NCBI RefSeq assembly: GCF_000202835.1
Contig: NC_015186.1
Coordinates: 2,947,501 to 3,011,500 of the forward strand
Reading direction: 5' to 3'
DNA length: 64,000 nt
DNA from: Acidiphilium multivorum AIU301
GTDB taxonomy: Bacteria > Pseudomonadota > Alphaproteobacteria > Acetobacterales > Acetobacteraceae
The notes beneath the pieces are model-generated. The model worked only from the letters and a program-made list of their open reading frames with translations. It was not told the DNA's origin and did no database searches. Each line of letters begins with the position of its first letter. The first letter of the stretch is position 1. Of this stretch, positions 37,350 to 53,430 are shown piece after piece. A program made the position numbers and the translations under genes.

Positions 37350-38225
37350 ATGACGAGCGAGACCGCCTACACACCCCCGAAAATCTGGACGTGGGAGCAG
37401 CCCAGCGGCGGACGTTTCGCCAGCATCAACCGCCCGATCGCCGGCCCCACCCATGAGAAGGAACTGCCGGTCGGCCGGCATCCGCTCCAGCTCTATTCGC
37501 TCGCGACGCCGAACGGGGTGAAGGTCACCGTCATGCTCGAGGAGCTGCTCGCCCGCGGCCATGCCGGCGCCGAATACGACGCCTGGCTGATCCGCATCGG
37601 CGAGGGCGACCAGTTCGGCAGCGGCTTCGTCGCCGCCAACCCGAACTCCAAGATTCCCGCCCTGGTCGACCATGGCGGCGGCAAGCCCCGCCGGGTGTTC
37701 GAGTCCGGCGCCATCCTGCTCTATCTCGCGGAGAAGTTCGGCGAATTCCTGCCGAAGGACCTCGACGCGCGAACCGAATGCCTCTCCTGGCTGTTCTGGC
37801 AGATGGGCAGCGCCCCCTATCTCGGCGGCGGCTTCGGCCATTTCTACGCCTATGCGCCGGAGAAGTTCGAATATCCGATCAACCGTTTCGCGATGGAAAC
37901 CAAGCGCCAGCTCGACGTGCTCGACCGCCGGCTCGCCGAGGCGGAGTACCTCGCGGGCACGGAATACACGATCGCCGACATGGCCGTCTGGCCCTGGTAT
38001 GGCGGGCTCGTGCTGGGCTGGCTCTACAACGCGGCCGAATTCCTGCAGGTGCATGAATACCGCAACGTCGTGCGCTGGGCCGAACAGATCCTGGCGCGTC
38101 CCGCCGTCCGCCGCGGCCGCATGGTCAACCGCACCTTCGGCGACCCCGCCGAGCAGTTGCACGAGCGGCACGACGCCTCGGATTTCGAAACCCGCACGCA
38201 GGACAAGCTCGTCCCGCAAGGCTGA
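37350..38225 (+). CDS. yghU: YghU-type (Nu-class) glutathione S-transferase
   Basis: 291 aa. Members reduce organic peroxides and disulfides using two bound glutathiones. The extended N-terminus (PPKIWTWEQPSGGRFASINR, PIAGPTHEKELPVG) is diagnostic; the thioredoxin-like domain has LYSLATPNGVKVTVMLEE and NPNSKIPALVDHG, and the helical domain has FWQMGSAPYLGGGFGHFY. It stands alone, 128 bases after the chemoreceptor gene, with GGAGA before the start. Likely role: peroxide detoxification. Confidence 0.92.
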   Translation: MTSETAYTPPKIWTWEQPSGGRFASINRPIAGPTHEKELPVGRHPLQLYSLATPNGVKVTVMLEELLARGHAGAEYDAWLIRIGEGDQFGSGFVAANPNSKIPALVDHGGGKPRRVFESGAILLYLAEKFGEFLPKDLDARTECLSWLFWQMGSAPYLGGGFGHFYAYAPEKFEYPINRFAMETKRQLDVLDRRLAEAEYLAGTEYTIADMAVWPWYGGLVLGWLYNAAEFLQVHEYRNVVRWAEQILARPAVRRGRMVNRTFGDPAEQLHERHDASDFETRTQDKLVPQG

Positions 38226-38315
38226 CGGGCCGGCCCGCCATTCTGCGCTCTGATGTCATTGCCGGGCCGCGCGGCGGCGTGGCAGACTGCGCGGGCGCAG
38301 AATGGAGTTCCCGCC

Positions 38316-39716
38316 GTGGCCGAGCATCCCCGGATTCACCGCATCCTCTCCCCCGCCGACGGCACCGAGGTCGCCGCCCGCGCCCTTGCCGGGCCGGCGG
38401 AGATCGAGCAGGCGCTGGAGCGGGCCGCCGCCGCGCAGAAGGCCTGGCGGCGCGTCGGCCTCGCCGAGCGGATGGCGATCTGCGAGCGCTTCGTCGCGCA
38501 TTTCACCGCCAATGGTGCTGCGATCGCCGCCGAGATCAGCGCGCAGATGGGACGGCCGGTAAGCCAGACACCGGGAGAAATCCGCGGTGTTGCCGAACGC
38601 GCGCGGATGATGATCTCGCTTGCAGCGGAGTCGCTCGCGCCGGTCCGGCCCGCGCCGGTCGCCGGCTTCGAGCGGTTCATCACCCGCGAGCCGCTCGGCG
38701 TCGTCTTCGTCATCGGCGCCTGGAACTATCCCTATCTGATCACCGTCAACAGCGTCGTCCCCGCGCTGCTTGCCGGCAATGCGGTGGTGCTGAAACAGGC
38801 CTCGCAGACGCTGCTCTGCGCCGAGCGTTTCGCCGAGTCCTTCGCCGCCGCCGGCCTGCCCGAGCACGTCTTCCAGGTGCTCCACCTCGCCAATGCCGAC
38901 GCCGAGGCGGTGATCCGCGATCCGCGCGTCGATTTCATCGCCTTCACCGGCTCGGTGGCGACAGGCCATCGCGTCGTCCGCGCCGCCGCCGACCGCTTCG
39001 CCGGCATCGGCCTCGAACTCGGCGGCAAGGACCCCGCCTATGTCCGCCGCGATGCCGACATCGTCCACGCCGCCGACAACCTGGTCGACGGCGCCTTCTT
39101 CAATTCCGGCCAGTCCTGCTGCGGGATCGAGCGCATCTATGTCGACGCCGCGGTGTATGACGACTTCATCGCCCGCTTCGTCGAGACCACCAACGCCTAT
39201 CGCCTCGGCCATTCGCTCGACCCCGCAACCACGCTCGGCCCGATGGTCAACGCCGCCGGGGCCGATTTCGTGCGCGGGCAGATCGCCGAAGCCCTCGCCG
39301 CCGGCGCCACCGCGCTGATCGACGAGGCGCGGTTCCCCGAAAGCCGGCCCGGCACGCCCTATCTCGCGCCGCAGGTGCTGGTGAATGTCGATCACCGGAT
39401 GGACGTGATGCGCAGCGAGAGCTTCGGCCCGGTCGTCGGCATCATGAAGGTCGGCTCGGACGCGGAGGCGATCGGCCTGATGAACGACAGCCCCTATGGC
39501 CTCACCGCCTCGGTCTGGACCCGCGACATCGAGGCCGCGACGCGCATCGGCGGCGCGATCGACACCGGCACCGTGTTCATGAACCGCTGCGACTATCTCG
39601 ACCCGGCGCTGGCCTGGGTCGGGGTGAAGGATTCCGGCCGCGGCTGCACCCTGTCGCGGATCGGCTTCGAGCATCTCACCCGGCCGAAATCCTTCCACCT
39701 GAAAGAAGCACCCTGA
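38316..39716 (+). CDS. NAD-dependent aldehyde dehydrogenase
   Basis: 466 aa ALDH. The GTG at 38316 with GGAG eight bases upstream gives MAEHPRIHRILSPADGTEV; the longer frame from 38253 lacks support. AWNYPYLITVNSVVPALLAG is the cofactor-binding region, LELGGKDPAYV holds the general-base Glu, and NSGQSCCGIERIYV the catalytic Cys. It resembles shorter ALDHs oxidising semialdehydes. Position next to a gamma-glutamyl ligase/alcohol dehydrogenase cluster suggests it oxidises an aldehyde of that pathway. Convergent with the next ALDH gene. Confidence 0.85.
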   Translation: MAEHPRIHRILSPADGTEVAARALAGPAEIEQALERAAAAQKAWRRVGLAERMAICERFVAHFTANGAAIAAEISAQMGRPVSQTPGEIRGVAERARMMISLAAESLAPVRPAPVAGFERFITREPLGVVFVIGAWNYPYLITVNSVVPALLAGNAVVLKQASQTLLCAERFAESFAAAGLPEHVFQVLHLANADAEAVIRDPRVDFIAFTGSVATGHRVVRAAADRFAGIGLELGGKDPAYVRRDADIVHAADNLVDGAFFNSGQSCCGIERIYVDAAVYDDFIARFVETTNAYRLGHSLDPATTLGPMVNAAGADFVRGQIAEALAAGATALIDEARFPESRPGTPYLAPQVLVNVDHRMDVMRSESFGPVVGIMKVGSDAEAIGLMNDSPYGLTASVWTRDIEAATRIGGAIDTGTVFMNRCDYLDPALAWVGVKDSGRGCTLSRIGFEHLTRPKSFHLKEAP

Positions 39717-39739
39717 CGCATCGTCCGGCGCGGGCGGGA

Positions 39740-42731
<2,992 letters not shown>

Positions 42732-42752
42732 CTCCGTCTCCCATGTTGACCG

Positions 42753-43838
42753 TCAGGCCGTGTGTGCCGGGCTTGGCCGCCCGGTCGTGCTGTCAGGCAT
42801 CGCGCGGGCGCCGAGCTTGCGGCGCACCGTCTCGGGCGAGGCGCCGTGCAACCGGCGGCAGGCCCGCGAGAAGGCGCTCACCTCGGAATAGCCGAGCAGT
42901 TCGGCGACCGCGGCGATCGAGAGATGCGGCTCGGCGAGGTACATCAGCGCCAGCCGCGCGCGCACCTGGTCGATGCATTCCGAATAGGTGATTCCGTGTT
43001 CGGCGAGCCGGCGCTGCAGCGTCCAGCGCGGCAGGCCGAGGCTTGCGGCCACCCGGTCGATCCCGGCCGGCCCCTCGGGCAGCAGCCGGCGGATCTCGCT
43101 CGTCACCGCGCCGAGCAGGTCGCGCGGCGCGCCGCCGCCGCCGATCCGGCGCAGCTCCTCCGCCAGTGCTGCGAAGCGGGCCGGGTCGCGCGCCGGCATC
43201 GGCCGCTCCAGCCCCGCCGCGCGAAAGCTGATCGCGTTCGCCGGGGCGGCGAAGAACACCGGCGCGCCGAACGCCGCCGCATGCGCCTGCGCCTGTTCCG
43301 GCGCCGGGTGCTCGAACCACACCTCCTCGATCTCCAGCGCGCCGCCCAGCGCGCGCCGCAGCAGGTTGGCGAACATCCCCATCGTCAGCTCGGCATCCTG
43401 CCGGCGCGACCAGATCCGCGGATCGACGATCCGGTATTCCAGCCGCAGCGAGCGGCCCTCCCGCGCGAGGCGGGTTTCGGTATTCTGCTGGTGCTGGATG
43501 AAATGCCGGGCGAAGGCGGCAAGCCCGGTGCCGACATCCGGCGCCGCCAGCGCAAGCTCGCCGATCAGCCCGAGCGCCTCCGGCTGGAACTGCTGGCCGA
43601 AGCGCAGGCCGAAATGCGAATCCCCGCTGCGCGCCGCCGCCCGTTCCATCATCGCGACATAGCGGGCGAGCGGCACGGTCGCGCGCGGGTCCTCGAGGTC
43701 GCGCGGATCGAACCCCGCCTCGCCGAGCACGAGGTCCGGATCTGCCCCGGCTCCGCGGATGAACGCCGTCACACCCGACGCCGCGGCGGCGAGCACATGG
43801 CAGGATGTCGATCCGGACGCGGCGGCAGGCAGACCCAT
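42753..43838 (-). CDS. AraC-family transcriptional regulator
   Basis: 361 aa from the ATG at 43838. The N-terminal three quarters (about 20-240) form the Arabinose_bd sensor type found in OruR/ArgR-like regulators (YVAMMERAAARSGDSHFGLRF-like region). The C-terminal AraC DNA-binding domain has two helix-turn-helices, including LGLPRWTLQRRLAEHGITY and VAELLGYSEVSAFSRACRR. It faces the gamma-glutamyl ligase gene across 207 bases and most likely controls both wings of the cluster. Confidence 0.88.
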   Translation of the reverse strand: MGLPAAASGSTSCHVLAAAASGVTAFIRGAGADPDLVLGEAGFDPRDLEDPRATVPLARYVAMMERAAARSGDSHFGLRFGQQFQPEALGLIGELALAAPDVGTGLAAFARHFIQHQQNTETRLAREGRSLRLEYRIVDPRIWSRRQDAELTMGMFANLLRRALGGALEIEEVWFEHPAPEQAQAHAAAFGAPVFFAAPANAISFRAAGLERPMPARDPARFAALAEELRRIGGGGAPRDLLGAVTSEIRRLLPEGPAGIDRVAASLGLPRWTLQRRLAEHGITYSECIDQVRARLALMYLAEPHLSIAAVAELLGYSEVSAFSRACRRLHGASPETVRRKLGARAMPDSTTGRPSPAHTA

Positions 43839-44045
43839 GATCCCCTTCAAATCCGACGATGCCGCACCAGAATGCCGGGCGGCGCGGCGGTTGCGCAACG
43901 AAATTCGGCAGCGTGCCGACTGTGGCAAATTCCACCCCGGCCGGCTTTGACATTAGAACACAATCCCGCGCGCGGCCCCCGCTTGTCGCCGAATGTCAAG
44001 ATCGTCACACTGCGGCCATGCGATGTTCCGCCGGGAGGTGCGATC
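43839..44045. promoter_or_regulatory. Divergent control region of the amine cluster
   Basis: 207 bases between the AraC regulator and the gamma-glutamyl ligase. It should hold both promoters. No clear palindrome was found; the ligase ribosome binding site GGGAGG lies at its right end. Part reads openly on both strands but without homology. Confidence 0.5.
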
Positions 44046-45428
44046 ATGAACAACGATCTTTCTGCACAAAACATCACCGCGTCCGGCGGCATGACGCTCG
44101 ACGAGTTGCGCGCGGCGGTCGATGCCGGGGCGATCGACACGATCGTGATGGCGGCGCCGGACATGCAGGGACGGCTGCAGGGCAAGCGGGTGATGCCGCG
44201 TTTCTTCCTCGACAACGTCCTGGCCGACGCCTCCGAGGGCTGCAACTACCTGCTCGCCGTCGATGTCGAGATGACGCCGGTCTCCGGCTACGATTTCGCC
44301 TCATGGGACCGCGGCTATGGCGATTTCGTCTTCCGCCCCGATCTCTCGACCCTGCGCCGCGCCGCCTGGCAGGAAGGAGCCGCGATCGTGCTCTGCGACA
44401 TCGCGTTGCATGACGGCTCCCCGGCGCCGGTCGCCCCGCGCAGCATCCTGCGCCGCCAGCTCGACCGCCTCGCCGCCGCCGGCCTCACCGCCCTCGCCGC
44501 GACCGAGCTCGAATTCATGCTCTTCCGCAACACCTATGAAGAGTGCATGCGGCGCGGCTATCGCGACCTCGATCCCGCCAATCTCTACAACGTCGACTAT
44601 TCGATCCTCGGCACCGCCAAGGTGGAGAAGGTCATCCGCGCCATCCGCAACGCGCTGGAGGCGTCGGGCATCCGCGTCGAGAACTCCAAGGGCGAGTGCA
44701 ATCTCGGCCAACACGAGATCAATTTCGCCTACGCCACGGCACTGGAAGCCGCCGATGGCCACGTGATCTACAAGGAGGCCGCGAAGGAAATCGCCCAGGC
44801 GCAGGACCACGCCATCACCTACATGGCGAAGTTCAACGAGCGCGAGGGCAATTCCTGCCACATCCATCTCAGCCTGCGCGACGCCGCGAACCGTCCGGTC
44901 TTCGCCGCAGGCGGGGGCCACGCGCCGGAATTCGGCCATTTCCTCGCCGGCCTCGCCGCCCACGCCGCCGAGCTTTCCGTCCTGTTCGCGCCCAACATCA
45001 ACTCCTACAAGCGCTACGCCGTGGGCAGCTTCGCGCCGACCGGCCTGGTCTGGGGGCATGACAACCGCACCTGCGCCTTCCGCGTGCTCGGCCACGGGCG
45101 GTCGCTGCGCGTCGAGAACCGGCTGCCGGGCGGCGACGTGAACCCCTATCTCGCGCTCGCCGGCATGATCGCCGCCGGGCTCGACGGCATGGAACGCCGC
45201 CTGCCGGCGCAACCAGCCTTCACCGGCAACGCCTATCACGGCGACCTGCCGCGCGTGCCCCGCACGCTTTCCGACGCCCTCGCCCTCTGGCGCCACAGCG
45301 CCTTCGCGCGCGAGGCGTTCGGCGAGCAGGTGGTGGCGCATTACGCAAGGATGGCCGAGGTCGAGGTCGAGACCTTCGCCGCCGCGGTGACCGACTGGGA
45401 ACGCACACGCTGCTTTGAAAGGATGTAA
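44046..45428 (+). CDS. Glutamine synthetase-like gamma-glutamyl-amine ligase (PuuA type)
   Basis: 460 aa member of the GS family resembling PuuA, IpuC and GlnA4, which ligate glutamate to an amine using ATP. The catalytic domain shows ATELEFMLFRNTYEE, GECNLGQHEINFAYA, EGNSCHIHLSLRD and RVENRLPGGDVNPYLALAG; the last differs from true GlnA. The loop with PNINSYKRYAVGSFAPTG is also typical. ATG at 44046 after GGGAGG. It is followed six bases later by an Fe-type alcohol dehydrogenase, which suggests an amino alcohol as substrate rather than a diamine. Confidence 0.87.
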   Translation: MNNDLSAQNITASGGMTLDELRAAVDAGAIDTIVMAAPDMQGRLQGKRVMPRFFLDNVLADASEGCNYLLAVDVEMTPVSGYDFASWDRGYGDFVFRPDLSTLRRAAWQEGAAIVLCDIALHDGSPAPVAPRSILRRQLDRLAAAGLTALAATELEFMLFRNTYEECMRRGYRDLDPANLYNVDYSILGTAKVEKVIRAIRNALEASGIRVENSKGECNLGQHEINFAYATALEAADGHVIYKEAAKEIAQAQDHAITYMAKFNEREGNSCHIHLSLRDAANRPVFAAGGGHAPEFGHFLAGLAAHAAELSVLFAPNINSYKRYAVGSFAPTGLVWGHDNRTCAFRVLGHGRSLRVENRLPGGDVNPYLALAGMIAAGLDGMERRLPAQPAFTGNAYHGDLPRVPRTLSDALALWRHSAFAREAFGEQVVAHYARMAEVEVETFAAAVTDWERTRCFERM

Positions 45429-45434
45429 CCCGCG

Positions 45435-46604
45435 ATGACCATTCTGCAGGGAACCTGGCGCTTCCCCACCGAGGTGCTGGCCGGGCCGGGCCGCATCGGC
45501 GAACTCGCCGCCCGCGCGCGCGATCTCGGCGCCCGCCGCGCGCTGCTCGTCTCCGACGCGCAGGTGGCGAAACTGCCCTTCTTCGCGCCGCTGGAGGCCG
45601 GCTTCGCCGCCGCCGGCATCGCCACCGCGCGCTTTACCGGCACCCACCCCGACCCGCTGGCGAGCGACGTCGCCGCCGGCGTTGCCGCCTTCCGCGCGCA
45701 CGAGGCGGACCTCGTCGTCGCGATCGGCGGCGGCAGCGCGCTCGATTGCGGCAAGACCATCGCCCTCGCCGCCGCGACCGACCGGCCGCTCTGGGATTTC
45801 GAGATCACCCTCGCCGCCCCCGCGCTCGACCGGGCGATGGTGCCCATTCTCGCGGTGCCGACCACCGCCGGCACCGGCTCGGAAGTCGGCCGCGCCTCGG
45901 TCATCACCGACGAGGAGGCCGCCCGCAAGGTGATCCTGCTGCACCCGCAGATGCTGCCGCGCCTCGTCGTGCTCGATCCCGAACTCACCATCGGCCTGCC
46001 CGCGACCCTCACCGCCTGGACCGGGATGGACGCGCTCGCCCACAATCTCGAAGCCTATTGCATCGACGCCTGGCACCCGATGGCGGACGGCGTCGCCGTC
46101 GAGGGGATGCGGCTGATCCATGGCAGCCTCGTCACCGCGACGACCGATGGCCGCAACCTCGCCGCCCGCGGCACCATGCTCGCCGCCGCCTCGATGGGCG
46201 CGACCGCCTTCCAGAAGGGCCTCGGCGCGATCCATTCGCTCAGCCACCCGATCGGCGCGCACTGCCACGCCCATCACGGCCTGACCAACGCCGTGCTGAT
46301 GCCCTACGTGCTGGAATTCAACCGCCCGGCGATCGAGCCGAAAATCGTGCAGGTCGCGCGCTGCCTCGGCATCGGGGGCGGGTTCGAGGGCTTCCGCGAC
46401 TGGGTGATCGACCTGCGGAAGGCGCTTGGCATCCCGCACACGGTGGAGGCGCTGGGCGTCACCGCGCCGATGCTCGACCAGCTTTCCGAGGAAGCCTTCC
46501 GCGATCCGAACACGCCGGACAATCCCCGCCCGGCCGACACCGCCGCCCTGCGCCGCATCCTCGCCGCCGCCCTCGAAGGCCGGCTCGACGGCCTGTCCCG
46601 CTGA
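45435..46604 (+). CDS. Iron-containing (type III) alcohol dehydrogenase
   Basis: 389 aa. GGGSALDCGKTIAL is the nucleotide-binding loop and PTTAGTGSEVGRASV the second conserved block. Metal-ligand candidates are Asp and His in TGMDALAHNLEAY and histidines in GAIHSLSHPIGAHCHAHHG. It lies six bases after the gamma-glutamyl ligase, clearly one operon. It probably oxidises the terminal hydroxyl of a gamma-glutamylated amino alcohol, or a free alcohol released later. The substrate is inferred from context only. Confidence 0.88.
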   Translation: MTILQGTWRFPTEVLAGPGRIGELAARARDLGARRALLVSDAQVAKLPFFAPLEAGFAAAGIATARFTGTHPDPLASDVAAGVAAFRAHEADLVVAIGGGSALDCGKTIALAAATDRPLWDFEITLAAPALDRAMVPILAVPTTAGTGSEVGRASVITDEEAARKVILLHPQMLPRLVVLDPELTIGLPATLTAWTGMDALAHNLEAYCIDAWHPMADGVAVEGMRLIHGSLVTATTDGRNLAARGTMLAAASMGATAFQKGLGAIHSLSHPIGAHCHAHHGLTNAVLMPYVLEFNRPAIEPKIVQVARCLGIGGGFEGFRDWVIDLRKALGIPHTVEALGVTAPMLDQLSEEAFRDPNTPDNPRPADTAALRRILAAALEGRLDGLSR

Positions 46605-46611
46605 ACCGTGA

Positions 46612-46643
46612 CCGTTTCCGTTCCATGCGCGGGACGGAAACGG
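46612..46643 (+). terminator. Hairpin after the ligase/alcohol dehydrogenase operon
   Basis: CCGTTTCCGT (46612-46621) and ACGGAAACGG (46634-46643) are perfectly complementary around a 12-base loop, starting seven bases after the alcohol dehydrogenase stop. No T run follows directly, so it is a weak or factor-assisted terminator at best. Confidence 0.5.
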
Positions 46644-46752
46644 CGCGTCTCAATATGCGACTATTTTCTTATTATTGTATAACAGCCAAGAATGACTTGT
46701 TGTCATCGCCGGATTTAACCGGGGCTTTACCTGTGGATGATAGCAATGACTC

Positions 46753-47832
46753 ATGCAACAGGTGATCAACCGGTCTCCTCTTTCTGACAACGCGCCCGAC
46801 GACGACAGCAATGTCGCGATCATCGGCGTCGCGCAGGCCGTCTGGGCCGAGATGGCGCTGCATGGCATCGTGCCGACGCCGCACGCCTATGAGATCTGTT
46901 TCGCCTATCGCAGGGGCGACAACCCGACCCTTTGCGACTTTATCGACCAGCACCACCCGAATCTTGCGAACCTCACGCCGGACGCGATCGAGTCGCTGCA
47001 CGCGCGCTTCTTCAATGACTCGTCCGTCAGCGAGGACCTCGCGAGCAACGTGCTGGGTCTGCAGGAAGCCGCGGACACGCTTGTCGGCCATATCACCGGC
47101 AATCAGTCCGCGCTCAGGGACTATGGCGACACGCTCGCCGGCTGGGCGAAACGCCTCGACCATGAGCCGACCATCGCGAGTCTCGTTGCCGCGGTCGCGG
47201 CGCTGACGGCGGAAACCACCCGCGCCGCCGCGCGCAACCGTGCGCTCGAGGAAAAACTCGCGAACTCGGTCCAGCGGATCAACCGGCTAAGGCAGTCCCT
47301 CAGCGTCGCCCGGGCGGAAGCCACCACCGATTCCCTGACGGCCATCACCAACCGCCGCGCCTTCGACACCAAGGCACGGCGGTTCATCACCCAGACGCGC
47401 GGCGCGGCCCCGCTCGTCGCCTGCCTCGTCCTGTTCGATATCGACAACTTCAAATGGTTCAACGACGTCCATGGCCACCAGACCGGTGACCTGATCCTCC
47501 GCCTCGTCGCGCGCCTGCTGTCCGACAGCGTCAAGGGCCGCGACACCGTCGCCCGCTATGGCGGCGAGGAATTCGCGGTGCTGCTCGCCGGAGCGGATCT
47601 CAGATCGGCCATTTCCGTGGCACGGCAGATCTGCCAGTCGATGGCCGATCGCAAACTGGTCAAGCGTTCCTCGGGCCAGCAGCTGACCCAGGTTACCCTG
47701 TCCGCCGGCGTCGCCCAGTTCATCGGCGGCGAAAACCTCGCGAGCTGGGTCAGCCGCGCAGATGCGGCACTCTACCGGGCCAAGGAACTCGGCCGCAACC
47801 GCGTCTGCAGCGAACTCGACCTGGCCGGCTGA
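46753..47832 (+). CDS. GGDEF-domain diguanylate cyclase
   Basis: 359 aa soluble protein. Residues about 20-175 form an all-helical region without a recognised sensor domain, ending in a coiled-coil-like stretch before the GGDEF domain, whose active site is GGEEF at 270-274. TDSLTAITNRRAFD marks the domain start. The usual inhibitory RxxD is replaced by KGRD, so product inhibition may be weak. It probably makes c-di-GMP. AT-rich DNA upstream (46650-46740) likely carries its promoter. Confidence 0.88.
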   Translation: MQQVINRSPLSDNAPDDDSNVAIIGVAQAVWAEMALHGIVPTPHAYEICFAYRRGDNPTLCDFIDQHHPNLANLTPDAIESLHARFFNDSSVSEDLASNVLGLQEAADTLVGHITGNQSALRDYGDTLAGWAKRLDHEPTIASLVAAVAALTAETTRAAARNRALEEKLANSVQRINRLRQSLSVARAEATTDSLTAITNRRAFDTKARRFITQTRGAAPLVACLVLFDIDNFKWFNDVHGHQTGDLILRLVARLLSDSVKGRDTVARYGGEEFAVLLAGADLRSAISVARQICQSMADRKLVKRSSGQQLTQVTLSAGVAQFIGGENLASWVSRADAALYRAKELGRNRVCSELDLAG

Positions 47833-47864
47833 CCGGCCCGGCCGGTTCGTGCTAGAGCGGCCTC

Positions 47865-51284
<3,420 letters not shown>

Positions 51285-51367
51285 TCCACCATCTTGCCCT
51301 CGGCGGCAGGCGCGTCCCATATTCGTGAAAACGCCGCGCGCTTGCGCGGCACCGCGAGGAGACCACC

Positions 51368-52537
51368 ATGACCAGCACCGCCATCGCCGGCTGGGCGCAC
51401 ACGCGTTTCGGCAAATCCGACAGCCCCGATCTCGAGGATCTCCTGGCCGAGGCCGCCACCGGCGCCATCGCCCATGCCGGGATCGACCCGAACGAGATCG
51501 ACGCCGTCTTCGTCGGCAATTTCAACAACGGCTTCACCAGGCAGGATTTCCCCTCCTCGCTGCCGATGCAGGCCGTCCCCGAACTCCGCTTCAAGCCGGC
51601 GACGCGTTACGAGAACGCCTGCGCCTCCGGCTCCGCCGCCATCCATGCGGCGCGGGATTTCATCGCCGCGGGCCGCGGCCGCATCGCGCTTGTTCTCGGC
51701 GGTGAGAAGATGACCGCCTGCCCCAAGGAACAGGTCGGCGAAAACCTCCTCGGCGCCTGCTACCGGCGCGAGGAGGGCGACATCCAGGCCGGGTTCGCCG
51801 GTGTGTTCGGCCGCATCGCCGAGAGCTATTTCCAGCGCTTCGGCGACCAGTCCGACGCGCTGGCCGCCATCGCCGCGAAGAACCACCGCAACGGGGTCGA
51901 CAATCCCTACGCGCAGATGCGCCGCGATCTCGGCTTCGAGTTCTGCCGCCGTGAATCGGAAAAAAATCCTATCGTCGCCGGCCCGTTGAAGCGCACCGAC
52001 TGCTCGCTGGTCAGCGACGGCGCCGCTTCCATCATTCTGACCGACGAGGACACCGCCCGCGCCTTGCCGCAGGCCGTGCGTTTCCGGGCCGCCGCCCATG
52101 TGAATGATTTCCTACCGCTCTCCCGCCGCGACCCGACAAGGTTCGAAGCCGGCGAACGCGCCTGGGCGCAGGCGCTCGCCGCCGCCGGCCTCACGCTGGA
52201 CGACCTGTCCTTCGTCGAGACGCATGACTGCTTCACCATCGCCGAGCTGATCGAATACGAGGCGATGGGCCTCGTCCCGCGCGGCCAGGGCGCGCGCGCC
52301 GTGCTGGAGGGCATCACCGCGCCGGATGGAAGGCTGCCGGTCAACCGCTCCGGCGGGCTGAAATCCAAGGGCCACCCGGTCGGCGCCACCGGTGTCTCGA
52401 TGCATGTGATGGCGGCGATGCAGCTCACCGGCACCGCCGGCGACATGCAGCTCCCCCGCGCCGACCTCGCCGGCATCTACAACATGGGCGGCGCCGGGGT
52501 CGCCAACTACGTCTCGATCCTCGACCGCCTGAACTGA
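51368..52537 (+). CDS. Thiolase-family acetyl-CoA acetyltransferase (SCP-x-like)
   Basis: 389 aa. Nucleophilic Cys85 lies in YENACASGSAA, and the thiolase motifs VETHDCFTIAE and GGLKSKGHPVGATG give the catalytic His. SDGAASIILTDED is also conserved. The SCP-x-like subgroup often works on branched or steroid-like acyl-CoAs, so the substrate is open. It follows dnaE by 83 bases with GAGGAG before the start. Usually an OB-fold (DUF35) partner gene is adjacent to such thiolases; none is seen here. Confidence 0.85.
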   Translation: MTSTAIAGWAHTRFGKSDSPDLEDLLAEAATGAIAHAGIDPNEIDAVFVGNFNNGFTRQDFPSSLPMQAVPELRFKPATRYENACASGSAAIHAARDFIAAGRGRIALVLGGEKMTACPKEQVGENLLGACYRREEGDIQAGFAGVFGRIAESYFQRFGDQSDALAAIAAKNHRNGVDNPYAQMRRDLGFEFCRRESEKNPIVAGPLKRTDCSLVSDGAASIILTDEDTARALPQAVRFRAAAHVNDFLPLSRRDPTRFEAGERAWAQALAAAGLTLDDLSFVETHDCFTIAELIEYEAMGLVPRGQGARAVLEGITAPDGRLPVNRSGGLKSKGHPVGATGVSMHVMAAMQLTGTAGDMQLPRADLAGIYNMGGAGVANYVSILDRLN

Positions 52538-52601
52538 CGGTTTCCCGAACCCGCCGCACCCGACCCTCCTCGCGCCGGGCCGGGTGCGGGGGATGCAAAC
52601 A

Positions 52602-53351
52602 TCAGCCGCGGCCGACGAAGGGCATGTTGGTCGCCATCACGGTGACGAACAGCGCGTTCGCATCCGCGGGCAGCCCGGCCATGTAGACCAGCGTCCGCCC
52701 CACCGACTCGACATCCATCGTCGGCTCCGCCTTCATCGAGCCGTCCGCCTGTGGCACGCCGGTGGTCATCCGCCGCGTCATCGGGGTGGCGGCGTTGCCG
52801 ATATCGATCTGACCGCAGGCGATATCATGCGCCCGCCCGTCCAGCGCGATGGTGCGCGTCAGCCCGGTGATCGCGTGCTTGCTGGCGGTATAGGCCGCCG
52901 AGCCGGGCCGCGGCACATGCGCCGAGATCGAGCCGTTGTTGATGATCCGCCCGCCGCGCGGCGCCTGGTCGCGCATCATCCGGAAGGCGGCGTTGGCGCA
53001 GAGAAACGCGCCATCGAGATTAACCGCGATGACGTGCCGCCACTGCGCCCAGGTCATGTCGCCGAAATTGGTGGTCGGCACGTTGTTGCCGGCGTTGTTG
53101 AACAGCAGGTCGAGCCGCCCGAACCGTGCGCGCACCGCCGCGAACAGCGCCTCCACCGCGTCAGGATCGGTAATATCCGCCGGAAACGCCTCGGCCTTGG
53201 CCCCCGCGCCCGCCTCGGCAATCGTCTCCTCCAGCGCCTCGCGCCGCCGCCCGACCAGCGCCACCGTCCAGCCATCGGCCAGCAGCGCGAGCGTCGCCGC
53301 CCGCCCCACGCCGCTGCCGGCCCCCGTCACCATCGCGATCCTGCTCATCAT
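52602..53351 (-). CDS. Short-chain dehydrogenase/reductase
   Basis: 249 aa classical [19 protein letters not shown] (cofactor loop), LFNNAGNN, catalytic Ser in [10 protein letters not shown] and [10 protein letters not shown]. The start may be the first or the second Met (MMSRIAMV). Position gives no functional clue: it converges on the thiolase gene and shares a strand with the DenD-like gene behind a palindromic repeat region. Substrate unknown. Confidence 0.85.
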   Translation of the reverse strand: MMSRIAMVTGAGSGVGRAATLALLADGWTVALVGRRREALEETIAEAGAGAKAEAFPADITDPDAVEALFAAVRARFGRLDLLFNNAGNNVPTTNFGDMTWAQWRHVIAVNLDGAFLCANAAFRMMRDQAPRGGRIINNGSISAHVPRPGSAAYTASKHAITGLTRTIALDGRAHDIACGQIDIGNAATPMTRRMTTGVPQADGSMKAEPTMDVESVGRTLVYMAGLPADANALFVTVMATNMPFVGRG

Positions 53352-53375
53352 CCCGCTCCCGTCCCGTTGCGCCGT

Positions 53376-53417
53376 TAGAGCACGTTCCGATCCTGATCGA
53401 TCGGATGTCGTGCTCTA
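53376..53417. repeat. Long imperfect palindrome, first of a pair
   Basis: TAGAGCACG (53376-53384) pairs with CGTGCTCTA (53409-53417), and CCGATC (53387-53392) with GATCGG (53399-53404). The outline TAGAGCa...CCGATC...GATCGG...tGCTCTA is shared with the next repeat, 13 bases away. It is of the type of dispersed intergenic palindromes seen in many alphaproteobacteria. It could also act as transcription terminator. Confidence 0.75.
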
Positions 53418-53430
53418 TCTCGTTGATACC

